From Streptomyces diastatochromogenes (GTDB taxonomy: Bacteria > Actinomycetota > Actinomycetes > Streptomycetales > Streptomycetaceae), in assembly GCF_002242805.1 (NCBI RefSeq), contig NZ_MCGQ01000008.1, forward strand, positions 186,001-250,000: 64,000 nt of DNA, in the 5' to 3' direction. Position 1 is the first letter of the stretch. Each line of letters opens with the position of its first letter. The notes under the pieces are model-generated. The model searched no databases. It was given only the letters and a program-made list of their open reading frames with translations, and was not told the DNA's origin. The position numbers and the translations under genes are program-made. Below, one piece after another: positions 7,218 to 15,182 of the stretch.

Positions 7218-9176
7218 TCACGTGGCCGCTGCCGTGGTCGACGCATCCGGCTGCTGGACCAGCCGCGTGGGCAGGGCGACGTACGCCGTGACGCCCGAGC
7301 CCTCCGTGGCGCGCAGCTCCACATGGGCGCCGAGGCGGGTCGCGAGGGCGCCGACGACGTGGTGGCCGAGGAAGCGGGTGGGCGCGGCGAGCAGGGAGCC
7401 GCCCTGGCCGGACAGCAGGGCGTTGGCCTGGGCCATCCGCTGCGCGGTCATCCCGATGCCCCGGTCGACCACGGCGAGGCAGTACTCGCCGCCGTCCCGC
7501 CAGCCGTACACCGCGACGGGCTGCTGGGGCGGGCTGAACATGAGCGCGTTCTCCACCAACTCGGCGAGCAGGTGGGACAGTTCGGCGACACAGTGGCCAC
7601 GGACGCGGCACGGCTCGATGTCGGTGACGGCGACCCGCTGGTACTGCTCGACCTCGGAGACGGCCGACTGCACCACCTCCGTGACGGTGACCGTGCCGGG
7701 CCAGCGGCGGGCCGGGGGCTCCTCGCCGGCGAGGACGAGAAGCGACTCGGCGTTGCGGCGCATGCGGGTCGCCAGATGGTCGAGTTCGAAGAGTTCGGCG
7801 AGGGCGTTCGGATCCAGCTCCTGGCTCTCCAGGGTGGTGATCAGCCCCAGCTGGCGGCTGAGGAGCGCCTGGTTGCGGCGGCCGAGACTGGCCAGGGACT
7901 CGGTGCTGTTGCGGCGCAGGACGGCCTGCTCGGCGGCGAGGCCCACGGCGGTGCGCTCGACGTTGCGCAGTGCGGCGACCAGCCGGGTGATCTCCCGTGC
8001 GGTGGCGGGGACTTCGGCCGCCTCGGGCTCGGTCGGCAACGGGGTGTCGGGGTCGGCCCCCTGGATGTACTTGACCACGTCCGGCAGCCTGGTGCCCGCG
8101 ACCGCGTCGGCCTCGTCGGCCAGGGCGCCCAGGGGGCGGGTGATGGAGCGGGCCGAGAACAGCGCGAGCGCGGAGGCCACGGCGAGGATCAGCCCGCCCA
8201 GGGCCAGGAAGCCGACGAGTTCCCGGGTGGCCGCGCCGCCGACCTGGTCCGCCCGTGCCCGTACGTCGTCGCCGACCTGTTTCTGTACGCCGTGCAGCGC
8301 GTCGACGAGCGTCGTCATGTCGGCCCACCAGCGGGTGGCGTCGACGTGGAGGGACGAACCGTCGGCGCCCGCCTCGGCCTTGGCCTCGTATCCGGTGACG
8401 CGGCGGGCGGCAGCCGTCCCGAAGGCCTGGTCCAGGGATGACTTCTCGGCGCTGTCGGCGAGTTGGCGGAACTGGCCGAGGGCCGCGACCCGCGTGGCGC
8501 GGACATCGGTGAAGTCGAGGTACTCACCGGAGCGGAACCGCTGGGCGGCGAACACGCCGTTCAGGGAGCCGCGTTCGAGGGCCACGGCCTCCGTGGCCCG
8601 CGCCAGGGCCTGCAGCGCCTGCACGCCTCGCGCGATACGGCGGTCGCCGTCGGGCGCGCCGGCCCCTTCGGCGTCGATCAGGGCGGTGACGGCTCTGGTG
8701 TAGAAGCGGAGGGTGGCGGTGCGGTCGGCCCGGCCGGCGTCGACGGCGGTACGGGTGGCGATGAGGTCGACGAGCGGGAGCTGGGCCTGGCGTAAGGCGG
8801 CGGCCGCGCCCCCGGGCAGATCGCCGCTCTCCTTCGAGAGCGCCGCCCTCAGGGACGTACGCGCGGTGTCGGTGCGCGCCCGCTGCCCGCGGACGTCGTC
8901 CCGGTACTGCTCGGCGCCGCTCAACAGGCCGTTGGTGAGGCCGCGTTCACGCTGCAGCTCACGGACGAGGTCCTGTTCCTGCAGCAGGATGCCGACCTGG
9001 GACTCCGTGGCCCGCGCGGCGGACCAGTCGTGGGCGCGGTCGGCGACGCCCAGCCCGGTCAGGGCGAGGAGCAGACAGGTGGGTACGGCAAGGACGATGG
9101 CCATACGGCCACGGATGGAGCCCCAGCCGGGAATGCGGACGGACAGGTCAGGTCGGCGGATTCGGTTCCCCCTCAT
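7218..9176 (-). CDS. Sensor histidine kinase with nitrate/nitrite-sensing domain
   Basis: A 652-residue membrane kinase. A first membrane segment (about 26-46) is followed by a long helical extracytoplasmic NIT-type sensor (to about 310) and a second segment near 317-340. The cytoplasmic part contains FELDHLATRMRRNAESLLVLAG, where the His of LDHLATR is the likely phosphoacceptor, and an ATP-binding domain (LAELVENALMFSPP; VDRGIGM). This architecture matches the CvnA-type kinases of Streptomyces conservons. No roadblock, DUF742 or small GTPase genes adjoin it, so it is an orphan. Confidence 0.9.
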   Translation of the reverse strand: MRGNRIRRPDLSVRIPGWGSIRGRMAIVLAVPTCLLLALTGLGVADRAHDWSAARATESQVGILLQEQDLVRELQRERGLTNGLLSGAEQYRDDVRGQRARTDTARTSLRAALSKESGDLPGGAAAALRQAQLPLVDLIATRTAVDAGRADRTATLRFYTRAVTALIDAEGAGAPDGDRRIARGVQALQALARATEAVALERGSLNGVFAAQRFRSGEYLDFTDVRATRVAALGQFRQLADSAEKSSLDQAFGTAAARRVTGYEAKAEAGADGSSLHVDATRWWADMTTLVDALHGVQKQVGDDVRARADQVGGAATRELVGFLALGGLILAVASALALFSARSITRPLGALADEADAVAGTRLPDVVKYIQGADPDTPLPTEPEAAEVPATAREITRLVAALRNVERTAVGLAAEQAVLRRNSTESLASLGRRNQALLSRQLGLITTLESQELDPNALAELFELDHLATRMRRNAESLLVLAGEEPPARRWPGTVTVTEVVQSAVSEVEQYQRVAVTDIEPCRVRGHCVAELSHLLAELVENALMFSPPQQPVAVYGWRDGGEYCLAVVDRGIGMTAQRMAQANALLSGQGGSLLAAPTRFLGHHVVGALATRLGAHVELRATEGSGVTAYVALPTRLVQQPDASTTAAAT

Positions 9177-9304
9177 GCCCCGCGAGGCTAGAGGCGGCCC
9201 GGCAGGCGCCTCGTTTCCCCTTCGTAAGACGTCGATTCACAGGTGCTCACCCGACGTACGCGGCAGCTGTGAGAGGGGCACGGAGCCGTGATCGGTCTCG
9301 ACGA

Positions 9305-10003
9305 TCAGCCGGTCGGGGACGGGGATGCCGTGGCGGTGACCGAGGGTGCGGCCGTCGGCCTCGTGCCGGTCGTCAGCGAGATGCTGTCGCCGAGACGGAT
9401 CCGGGCGTAGAACCGCTGGGCGTCCTCCGTGCCGAGGCCGATCACGCGGCCGTTCACGTCATAGTCGCTCAGGACCTTGACCTCGGGGGCGAAGGAACCG
9501 ACGTAGAGCGGCCGGCCCTCCCCGTCGCGCAGCTCGACCGCGTACGGGACCTCCACCACGACCGGGCCTTTGGAGCGCACCTCGACGGTCACCGCTCTCC
9601 GGGTCTGCTTCGCGACCACCGTCATCGGGGTCGTGTAGCCGGCCGGGACGTCGAAGGCCGAGAGGATCGGCAGCACCCGGCCGCCGAACGTGAGGGTGTG
9701 CCCGCGCAGGTCGAGGGTGCCGGAGACGGGCACCGGGGTGGCCGTGGGCGGCAGGGCGGACGGGGGACGGGTCACGGCCGGGGGGCGGGCCCCGGCCCGG
9801 TGGTCCGGGTCTTCGCCGAGGCGCAGGGTCAGGGCGAAGCCCAGCAGCGCGAGGGCCGTGGTCCCCGCGCCGAGGGCTGCGACGGTACGGCGGCGGCGCC
9901 TGCGGCGGATCGCCCGGGCGCGTATCTCGGCGCCGCCGACGACCGGCGGGGTCGCCCCGGTGGCGGCCAACTCGCGTAGCGCGGCGGAGAGTTCATCGGA
10001 CAC
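9305..10003 (-). CDS. Membrane-anchored protein, probable anti-sigma partner
   Basis: A 232-residue protein with a short cytoplasmic N-terminus, an arginine cluster (residues about 32-40), one membrane segment (TVAALGAGTTALALLGFALT, about 41-60) and a Pro/Thr-rich extracytoplasmic region. There is no zinc-binding anti-sigma HxxxCxxC motif. Its start overlaps the end of the SigE-like gene by 11 bp, implying translational coupling and a regulatory partnership. Function as an anti-sigma or sensor is inferred from position and topology, since I recognise no conserved domain. Confidence 0.6.
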   Translation of the reverse strand: MSDELSAALRELAATGATPPVVGGAEIRARAIRRRRRRRTVAALGAGTTALALLGFALTLRLGEDPDHRAGARPPAVTRPPSALPPTATPVPVSGTLDLRGHTLTFGGRVLPILSAFDVPAGYTTPMTVVAKQTRRAVTVEVRSKGPVVVEVPYAVELRDGEGRPLYVGSFAPEVKVLSDYDVNGRVIGLGTEDAQRFYARIRLGDSISLTTGTRPTAAPSVTATASPSPTG

Positions 10004-10511
10004 GGCCGCTCTCCTTCCCGAGGATCGGCCCGTCGGCCTCGTCCCCCGCGAGACGCTTCGCCAGCTCCGCCCGCCCCCGGGACAGCCTCGCCTTGACCGT
10101 CCCCACGGGCGCGCCGGTCTCGGAGGCTACCTGCTCCACGCTCAGGTCGCACAAATGGTGCAGGACGATCGCCATCCGCTGAACCTCGGGCAGTTCGCGC
10201 AGGGCGGCCACGAGCGCGGTGTACTCGGGGCCCGGCCCCGGGGTGGAGTCCGGCGGCGGAGTGCGCCGCACCAGTTCCAGCCAGCGCTTCGCCCGCCGCC
10301 AGCGGCTCACCGCCAGCCGCATGGCCACCGTGCGGATCCACGCCTCGGGAGCGCTGTCCGCCAGGAACTGCGCTCGCCGGTCCCAGGCCCGTACGAACGC
10401 CTCCTGGACGACGTCCTGGGCCTCGCCGTGGTCTCCGGTGAAGGCGTAGAGCTGGCCGGTCAGCCGGGGGAACGCGGCCGCGTAGAACGCGTCGAACTCG
10501 TCCTCGGTCAT
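9993..10511 (-). CDS. SigE-family extracytoplasmic-function sigma factor
   Basis: About 172 residues from the ATG at 10511 (MTEDEFDAFYAAAFPRL). Region 2 shows AFTGDHGEAQDVVQEAFVRAW and region 4 shows LSVEQVASETGAPVGTVKARLSRGRAEL, the classic ECF layout. A GTG at 10553 would add 14 residues, but GGTGGGGG supports 10511. It directs RNA polymerase to a stress or envelope regulon. It overlaps the membrane partner gene by 11 bp and diverges from a second sigma-like gene at 10693. Confidence 0.88.
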   Translation of the reverse strand: MTEDEFDAFYAAAFPRLTGQLYAFTGDHGEAQDVVQEAFVRAWDRRAQFLADSAPEAWIRTVAMRLAVSRWRRAKRWLELVRRTPPPDSTPGPGPEYTALVAALRELPEVQRMAIVLHHLCDLSVEQVASETGAPVGTVKARLSRGRAELAKRLAGDEADGPILGKESGRVR

Positions 10512-10692
10512 GCCCCCACCGGAATCCGTGCCCTCTCCTTGCAACCCGGCCACCTCTGCCGTGCGTACAGGTCCCGTCCGGGAAGACGGCGCACAGGTGT
10601 CTCAGGCTCCCCTTTTCTCACAGTCGTCGGCTCCCCGGCTCCTCAACCTACCCGTACGACCGCCCCAGTTCCCGAACCGAAGGACCTCCCAC

Positions 10693-11745
10693 GTGCCACC
10701 CACCCACGACGTGCTCCCCGCCGGCCACGACTTCACCGCCTACGCCCGGACGCACTGGTCCCGGCTGGTCGTGACCGCGCGGCTGCTCACCGACGACCCC
10801 GGTGCGGCGGAGGAGCTGGCGCGGAGAACGCTGGTGCGGATGTGCGCCCGGTGGCGGCTCGTTCCGCGCAACGACGTGGACTTCCATGTACGGCGCTGTC
10901 TGGTGCGGGGCCATCTGCGCCGGCTGCGCGGACGCCGGGCCGCACGGCGGCGGGCGGTTCTGGTGCTGCGGGTCTGGGAGGGGCTCGCGGAGGCGGAGAT
11001 CGCGCAACTGCTGGGGTGTTCGGCGGGCGCAGTGCGGGCCCATGCCCGGCAGGGGCTGAAGGCAGCCGGTGCCGATGCCGGACGGCTGCGCGAGGAGTAC
11101 GCCCGCGCCGTCGAGGACCTGGTCCCGTCCGAGGTGCCGCTGGCCGACGTCCAGGCGCGGGGACGCGTACGGCGGCGGCGGCGTATCGCCGTGACCGCGG
11201 CCGTCTGCGCGGCGCTGCTCACGCCGGTCGCCGTCCTGGCCGACAGACAGCTGCGGGGCGGTGGTTCGGGGGAGGAGGTGTCCGGTGCCGGCGCTCCTGC
11301 GGAGACCAGTCCCGTCCGGGTCGTGGCGCCGGGCGAGCGGGTGACCGCAGGGCCGGGAGTGCGGGTGTGGCTGACGGCCGACGGCGGTCACTGGTCGGTA
11401 CCCGTGGCCCTCGCGGGCGACGACGGCGACCGCCCGCGCGGCGAACCGGGCGTCTCCCTGCGGGTGGACTCCGTGAAGGGCGGGTTCTTCCTGTCGGGCC
11501 TGTTCCACGGCCTGAGCGGTGAGCCGGGGCGCGTCGAGGTGCGGACCGGCGACGGGGAGACCACGGCGAAAGTCCTGGTCCTGGCGGGCAGTCCGGGCTG
11601 GGGCATCTGGTACGCGAGCGCTCCGGTGTCCCAGAAGGACGTGAAGTCGGTCCTCTCCGCCGAGGGAAACGAGCGGGTCGTCACGCTGTACGACGCCGCA
11701 GGCAAGGTCGCCGCGCGGTCGGCCCGCGAGTGGTGGCGGATATGA
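10693..11745 (+). CDS. Membrane-tethered sigma-factor-like protein
   Basis: A 350-residue fusion. Residues 12-60 resemble sigma region 2 (RLVVTARLLTDDPGAAEELA). Residues 84-125 resemble region 4 (AEAEIAQLLGCSAGAVRAHA). A single membrane segment follows at about 165-183 (IAVTAAVCAALLTPVAVLA), then an extracytoplasmic domain of about 165 residues. This puts sigma-like DNA-binding parts and an anti-sigma-like sensor in one chain. The GTG at 10693 follows GAAGGA. Its TGA overlaps the ATG of the penicillin-binding-protein-like gene (ATGA), so the two are coupled. Region 2 is weak, so it may be a transcription factor rather than a true sigma. Confidence 0.72.
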   Translation: MPPTHDVLPAGHDFTAYARTHWSRLVVTARLLTDDPGAAEELARRTLVRMCARWRLVPRNDVDFHVRRCLVRGHLRRLRGRRAARRRAVLVLRVWEGLAEAEIAQLLGCSAGAVRAHARQGLKAAGADAGRLREEYARAVEDLVPSEVPLADVQARGRVRRRRRIAVTAAVCAALLTPVAVLADRQLRGGGSGEEVSGAGAPAETSPVRVVAPGERVTAGPGVRVWLTADGGHWSVPVALAGDDGDRPRGEPGVSLRVDSVKGGFFLSGLFHGLSGEPGRVEVRTGDGETTAKVLVLAGSPGWGIWYASAPVSQKDVKSVLSAEGNERVVTLYDAAGKVAARSAREWWRI

Positions 11746-13430
11746 AGCGGCCCAGGCGCCGCGAGCGCCCGCCGCTGCGGATCCGGTTCCGCCGCACCCG
11801 GGGCCGGCTGCTTCGCCGGCTGCTCTACGCCTTCCTCACCCTGATCGCGGCGCTCTGTGCGGCGGCCGTCGTGGCGTACCACCTGACGGCCATTCCGGAG
11901 CCGCACCCCGAGACCGTCACCCAGAGCACCGTGTTCCTCGACGCGAACGGCGCCTATCTGGGCCGGCGCGGACCGGTCGACCGGCAGGACGTCCCGTTGT
12001 CCGCGGTCCCCCGGCATGTGCAGGACGCGGTGATCGCCGCGGAGAACCGCTCCTTCCGTACCGACACCGGGATCTCGCCGCGGGCCATCACGCGGGCCAC
12101 GCTGGCGACACTGACGGGCGGCGACCCGCAGGGCGGCTCCACCATCACCCAGCAGTACGTGAAGAACGCGCTGCTGAGCCCGGAGCACTCGCTGTCCCGC
12201 AAGGCGCGCGAGGCGCTCATCGCGATCAAGCTGGACCGCACCCGCGGCAAGGACGAGATCCTGGAGGGCTATCTCAACACCGTGTACTTCGGTCGGGGCG
12301 CCGCCGGGATCCAGTCCGCCGCCCGCAACTACTTCGGCGTGGACGCGAAGAGCCTGACGGTCGCGCAGGGCGCCGCGCTGGCGTCCATCGTCAACATCCC
12401 CTCGTACTACGAGAAGGCGGGCTCCGATCCCAAGGTGACCGCGAAGCTGGAGAAGCGCTGGGAGTGGGTGCTCGACGCGATGGCGGCGAGCGGGAGCATC
12501 ACCGTGAAGCAGCGGGTCGAGGCTCGTTTCCCGGCGTTCCGGTTCTATCCGCCGGGCGAGACCGACGGGCAGCGGCAGTATCTGATCGACGTCGCCGCGA
12601 AGGAGGCCGCCGACCGGCTCGGCATCACCGAGGACCAGCTCGCGAGCGGCGGCTACAGCGTGACGACCACCTTCGACCTGGGGCTGCAGGACAGCGCCGC
12701 GCAACTGGTCCAGGACCGTCCCAGGGGCAAGGGCGGCGTGCGGGTGCACACCGCCGTCGTGGGGATGGTGCCCGGCGACGGAGCGGTACGACTGCTGTAC
12801 GGCGGCTCGGACTACGCGCGGCAGCCGTTCAACGACGCGGTGAGCGGGGCGGTGGAGGCGGGGACGGCCCTCGATCCGTTCCGCGAGGTGGGGCGACGGG
12901 CGGGCGAGCCCCTGCGCGGGCTCCTGAAGACGGCGGCGCCGACCCCGCTGAACCTGGCGTCGGCGTACGCGACGGTCGCGGCGGACGGCAGGTACGCCTC
13001 CCCGTACACCGTCGCGCGCATCACGCGGGAGGGCCGCACCGTCTACCGGGCGGGTCCCGAGGTGCGCCGGGTGCTGGGCGAGAAGGAGGCGCTCATGGCG
13101 GGCGCGCGATCGGGGGCCGGGCCGTTGCCCGTCGCCGTCCCCGCCGATTCGGCGAAGACGCAGGCACAGGCGCAGACGGAAGCGGAGGCGAAGGTGTTCG
13201 TCACCGACGGGGCCGGAGGCGGAATTACCCGGCGAACCGTGTGGACCACCGGTTACGATCGCCAACTCGCCCTGACCGTCGCCCTGTTCGCGGATCGGAC
13301 AGCCGGCGGGAAAGGCAAGAAGGCCACGACGGTACCCGCGCAGCTGCCGAACGAGCCGCCGCCCACCGAGTTCGCGCAGACGGTGGCGGCGGGAGTCTGG
13401 AAGGCTGCCGCCTTCGGACAAAGGCACTGA
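11742..13430 (+). CDS. GT51 peptidoglycan glycosyltransferase with degenerate transpeptidase domain
   Basis: A 562-residue class-A-PBP-like protein. A basic N-terminus and membrane anchor (about 28-47) precede a GT51 domain with AAENRSF (catalytic Glu near 101), GGSTITQQYVKN, RKAREALIAIKLD and the ILEGYLNTVYFGRGA motif. The C-terminal transpeptidase-like region lacks a working SxxK: where class A PBPs have GSxFKPF it reads GTALDPF (about 374-380), so Ser is Thr and Lys is Asp. KTG is also not intact (TVWTTGYDRQL). It can probably polymerise glycan but not cross-link. The ATG at 11742 overlaps the previous stop. Confidence 0.85.
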   Translation: MKRPRRRERPPLRIRFRRTRGRLLRRLLYAFLTLIAALCAAAVVAYHLTAIPEPHPETVTQSTVFLDANGAYLGRRGPVDRQDVPLSAVPRHVQDAVIAAENRSFRTDTGISPRAITRATLATLTGGDPQGGSTITQQYVKNALLSPEHSLSRKAREALIAIKLDRTRGKDEILEGYLNTVYFGRGAAGIQSAARNYFGVDAKSLTVAQGAALASIVNIPSYYEKAGSDPKVTAKLEKRWEWVLDAMAASGSITVKQRVEARFPAFRFYPPGETDGQRQYLIDVAAKEAADRLGITEDQLASGGYSVTTTFDLGLQDSAAQLVQDRPRGKGGVRVHTAVVGMVPGDGAVRLLYGGSDYARQPFNDAVSGAVEAGTALDPFREVGRRAGEPLRGLLKTAAPTPLNLASAYATVAADGRYASPYTVARITREGRTVYRAGPEVRRVLGEKEALMAGARSGAGPLPVAVPADSAKTQAQAQTEAEAKVFVTDGAGGGITRRTVWTTGYDRQLALTVALFADRTAGGKGKKATTVPAQLPNEPPPTEFAQTVAAGVWKAAAFGQRH

Positions 13431-13468
13431 TTCTCCACGTAGCACCACACTCGACTCAGGAGTCTGTG

Positions 13469-14383
13469 ATGAGCACCAAGACGGGACCCCAGCGCTACCC
13501 CGGAGCGAGCCGGGCGAACTGGTACCAGGACGACTTCGGCGGTGACCCGATGGAGGTCAACGTGGTCGTCCTGCACACCACGGAGGGTCCGACCCTGCCC
13601 GGATACGACGGCGGCGCCGTCGCTCCGAACCTGACGGCGGTCCCGGACCTCGCCGCCAAGAAGCTGAAGTGGTACCAGCACTTCGACATCGAGACCTCCT
13701 CCAGAGCGCTGGTCAATCTGAAGGGCGGCGTCGAGACCAACACCCTGAACGTGTGCCAGATCGAGCTGGTCGGCACCTGCGACCCGAAGACCCACGCGAA
13801 GTGGCAGGCCTCGGGCCAGGCGCACATCTACTGGCCGGACGCGCCCGACTGGGCGCTGCAGGGCGTCGCCCGCTTCCTGGCCTGGATGCACGAGGAACAC
13901 GGCGTGCCGCTGTCCGGCCCGTCGGCGTGGCCCGCGTACCCGTCGTCGTACGGGAGCGGCGGCCAGCGGATGACGGGCGCGCAGTGGACGGCGTTCAAGG
14001 GCGTCTGCGGGCACATGCACGTGCCCGAGAACGTCCATGGCGACCCCGGCGCGATCGACTTCGCCCGGATCGTCAAGTACGCGAAGGACGACCTGGACGT
14101 GGGCGACGACACCCCGGAGAAGCCCACGCCGTCCAAGCCGAAGATCCCCGCGTTCCCGGGCCGCAAGTACTTCGTGGCCGGGGCCTCCAACAAGTACGTC
14201 CTCCAGCTCGGCAAGCAGCTGGTGAAGCGCGGCTTCGGCGACCACTACAGGGTCGGCCCGAGCAAGGCCTGGAGCGAGGCGGACCAGCTGAACGTGCGGG
14301 ACTTCCAGAAGTCACGGAAGGAGCTGCGCGGCGACGCCGACGGCCACCCCGGTCCGCTGACCTGGCGTCTGCTGTTCTCCTGA
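13469..14383 (+). CDS. Phage-lysin-like N-acetylmuramoyl-L-alanine amidase
   Basis: A 304-residue protein. The N-terminal amidase-2-like domain starts with VVLHTTEGPTLPGY (first zinc-ligand His) and contains NVCQIELVG and a later CGHMHVPEN (likely second zinc His). A Pro/Lys linker leads to a C-terminal peptidoglycan-binding region (GKQLVKRGFGDHYRVGP, DFQKS). There is no signal peptide, as in phage endolysins needing a holin. No other phage gene is nearby, so it is probably a domesticated lysin. It follows the GT51 gene by 38 bp with CAGGAG upstream of ATG 13469. Confidence 0.82.
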   Translation: MSTKTGPQRYPGASRANWYQDDFGGDPMEVNVVVLHTTEGPTLPGYDGGAVAPNLTAVPDLAAKKLKWYQHFDIETSSRALVNLKGGVETNTLNVCQIELVGTCDPKTHAKWQASGQAHIYWPDAPDWALQGVARFLAWMHEEHGVPLSGPSAWPAYPSSYGSGGQRMTGAQWTAFKGVCGHMHVPENVHGDPGAIDFARIVKYAKDDLDVGDDTPEKPTPSKPKIPAFPGRKYFVAGASNKYVLQLGKQLVKRGFGDHYRVGPSKAWSEADQLNVRDFQKSRKELRGDADGHPGPLTWRLLFS

Positions 14384-14403
14384 CACCACGGCCCGGGTCA
14401 CCT

Positions 14404-15051
14404 CTACCGGCGCCTGTTGCCGACGACGTAGGCGAGACCCCAGGCCGCGGCCGCGGCGAGCACGAGGCCCAGCGGGGAGTACCAGTCGACTCCCCCGTGG
14501 GCCTCGCTGCTCCACCATGCCTTGGCCGGGAAGAAGGGGTCGTCGCTCAGCAGGTCCCCGACGACGGAGGGCGTCTGGGCGTCGGCGATGATGAGCGGCA
14601 GGGAGTTGGTGTAGCCGAAGAAGGCGCCGAGCGCGGCGATGACGGCCGCCCCGATCCGGGCGCCGTTGCTGCGGCGGCCCACCAGACCGACCAGGCAGCC
14701 GACGATCGCCCCGTTGAGCAGGGCGTGGCCCAGGTAGAGGGCGTTGGCCACGGTGAGCGACTGCTCTTTGTACGTGGCCAGGTTGATACCGCTGTAGACC
14801 CCCGAGACGACGACCGAGACGACGAACCCGAGGAACACCGCGCCGACCGGATTACCGCCCGCGTTCGGCCGCTGCCCGAAGGGCGGCTGCTGGAAAGGCG
14901 GCTGCTGGAAGGGCGGTGCCTGGAACGGCGGGGCCGGGTTCATGAAGGGCTGCTGCGGCGGCGCGGGCTGGTTGTACGGGTTATACGGGGTGTACGGGCT
15001 CTGTGGTGGCTGGTGAGGCGGCGGTGGCGGTTGGAAAGGCGGCTGGCTCAT
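14404..15051 (-). CDS. Proline/glutamine-rich membrane protein
   Basis: About 215 residues from the ATG at 15051 (GGGGGAC upstream). The first 70 residues are low-complexity with repeated PPFQ units (APPFQQPPFQQPPFG). About four membrane segments follow (VGAVFLGFVVSVVVSGVYSG onward). Such Pro-rich N-termini are common on Streptomyces membrane proteins and may recruit partners. I recognise no functional family. Confidence 0.7.
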   Translation of the reverse strand: MSQPPFQPPPPPHQPPQSPYTPYNPYNQPAPPQQPFMNPAPPFQAPPFQQPPFQQPPFGQRPNAGGNPVGAVFLGFVVSVVVSGVYSGINLATYKEQSLTVANALYLGHALLNGAIVGCLVGLVGRRSNGARIGAAVIAALGAFFGYTNSLPLIIADAQTPSVVGDLLSDDPFFPAKAWWSSEAHGGVDWYSPLGLVLAAAAAWGLAYVVGNRRR

Positions 15052-15182
15052 CGATGTCCCCCACAGAGTGAACTGGCAGAAGCAGCAAGCTATCAGTGAG
15101 ATCAGGAGGGGGCCGTCGGAGCCGGAGCGGGCCGTGTGAAAGCGCTTTTGCCCGCCCGCTGACATCCGATCAAATGGCGGTC

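Noticed and set aside
13469..14383. Prophage suggested by the lysin-like amidase
   Set aside because: No integrase, capsid, tail or attachment-site signal was seen in the neighbouring 20 kb.
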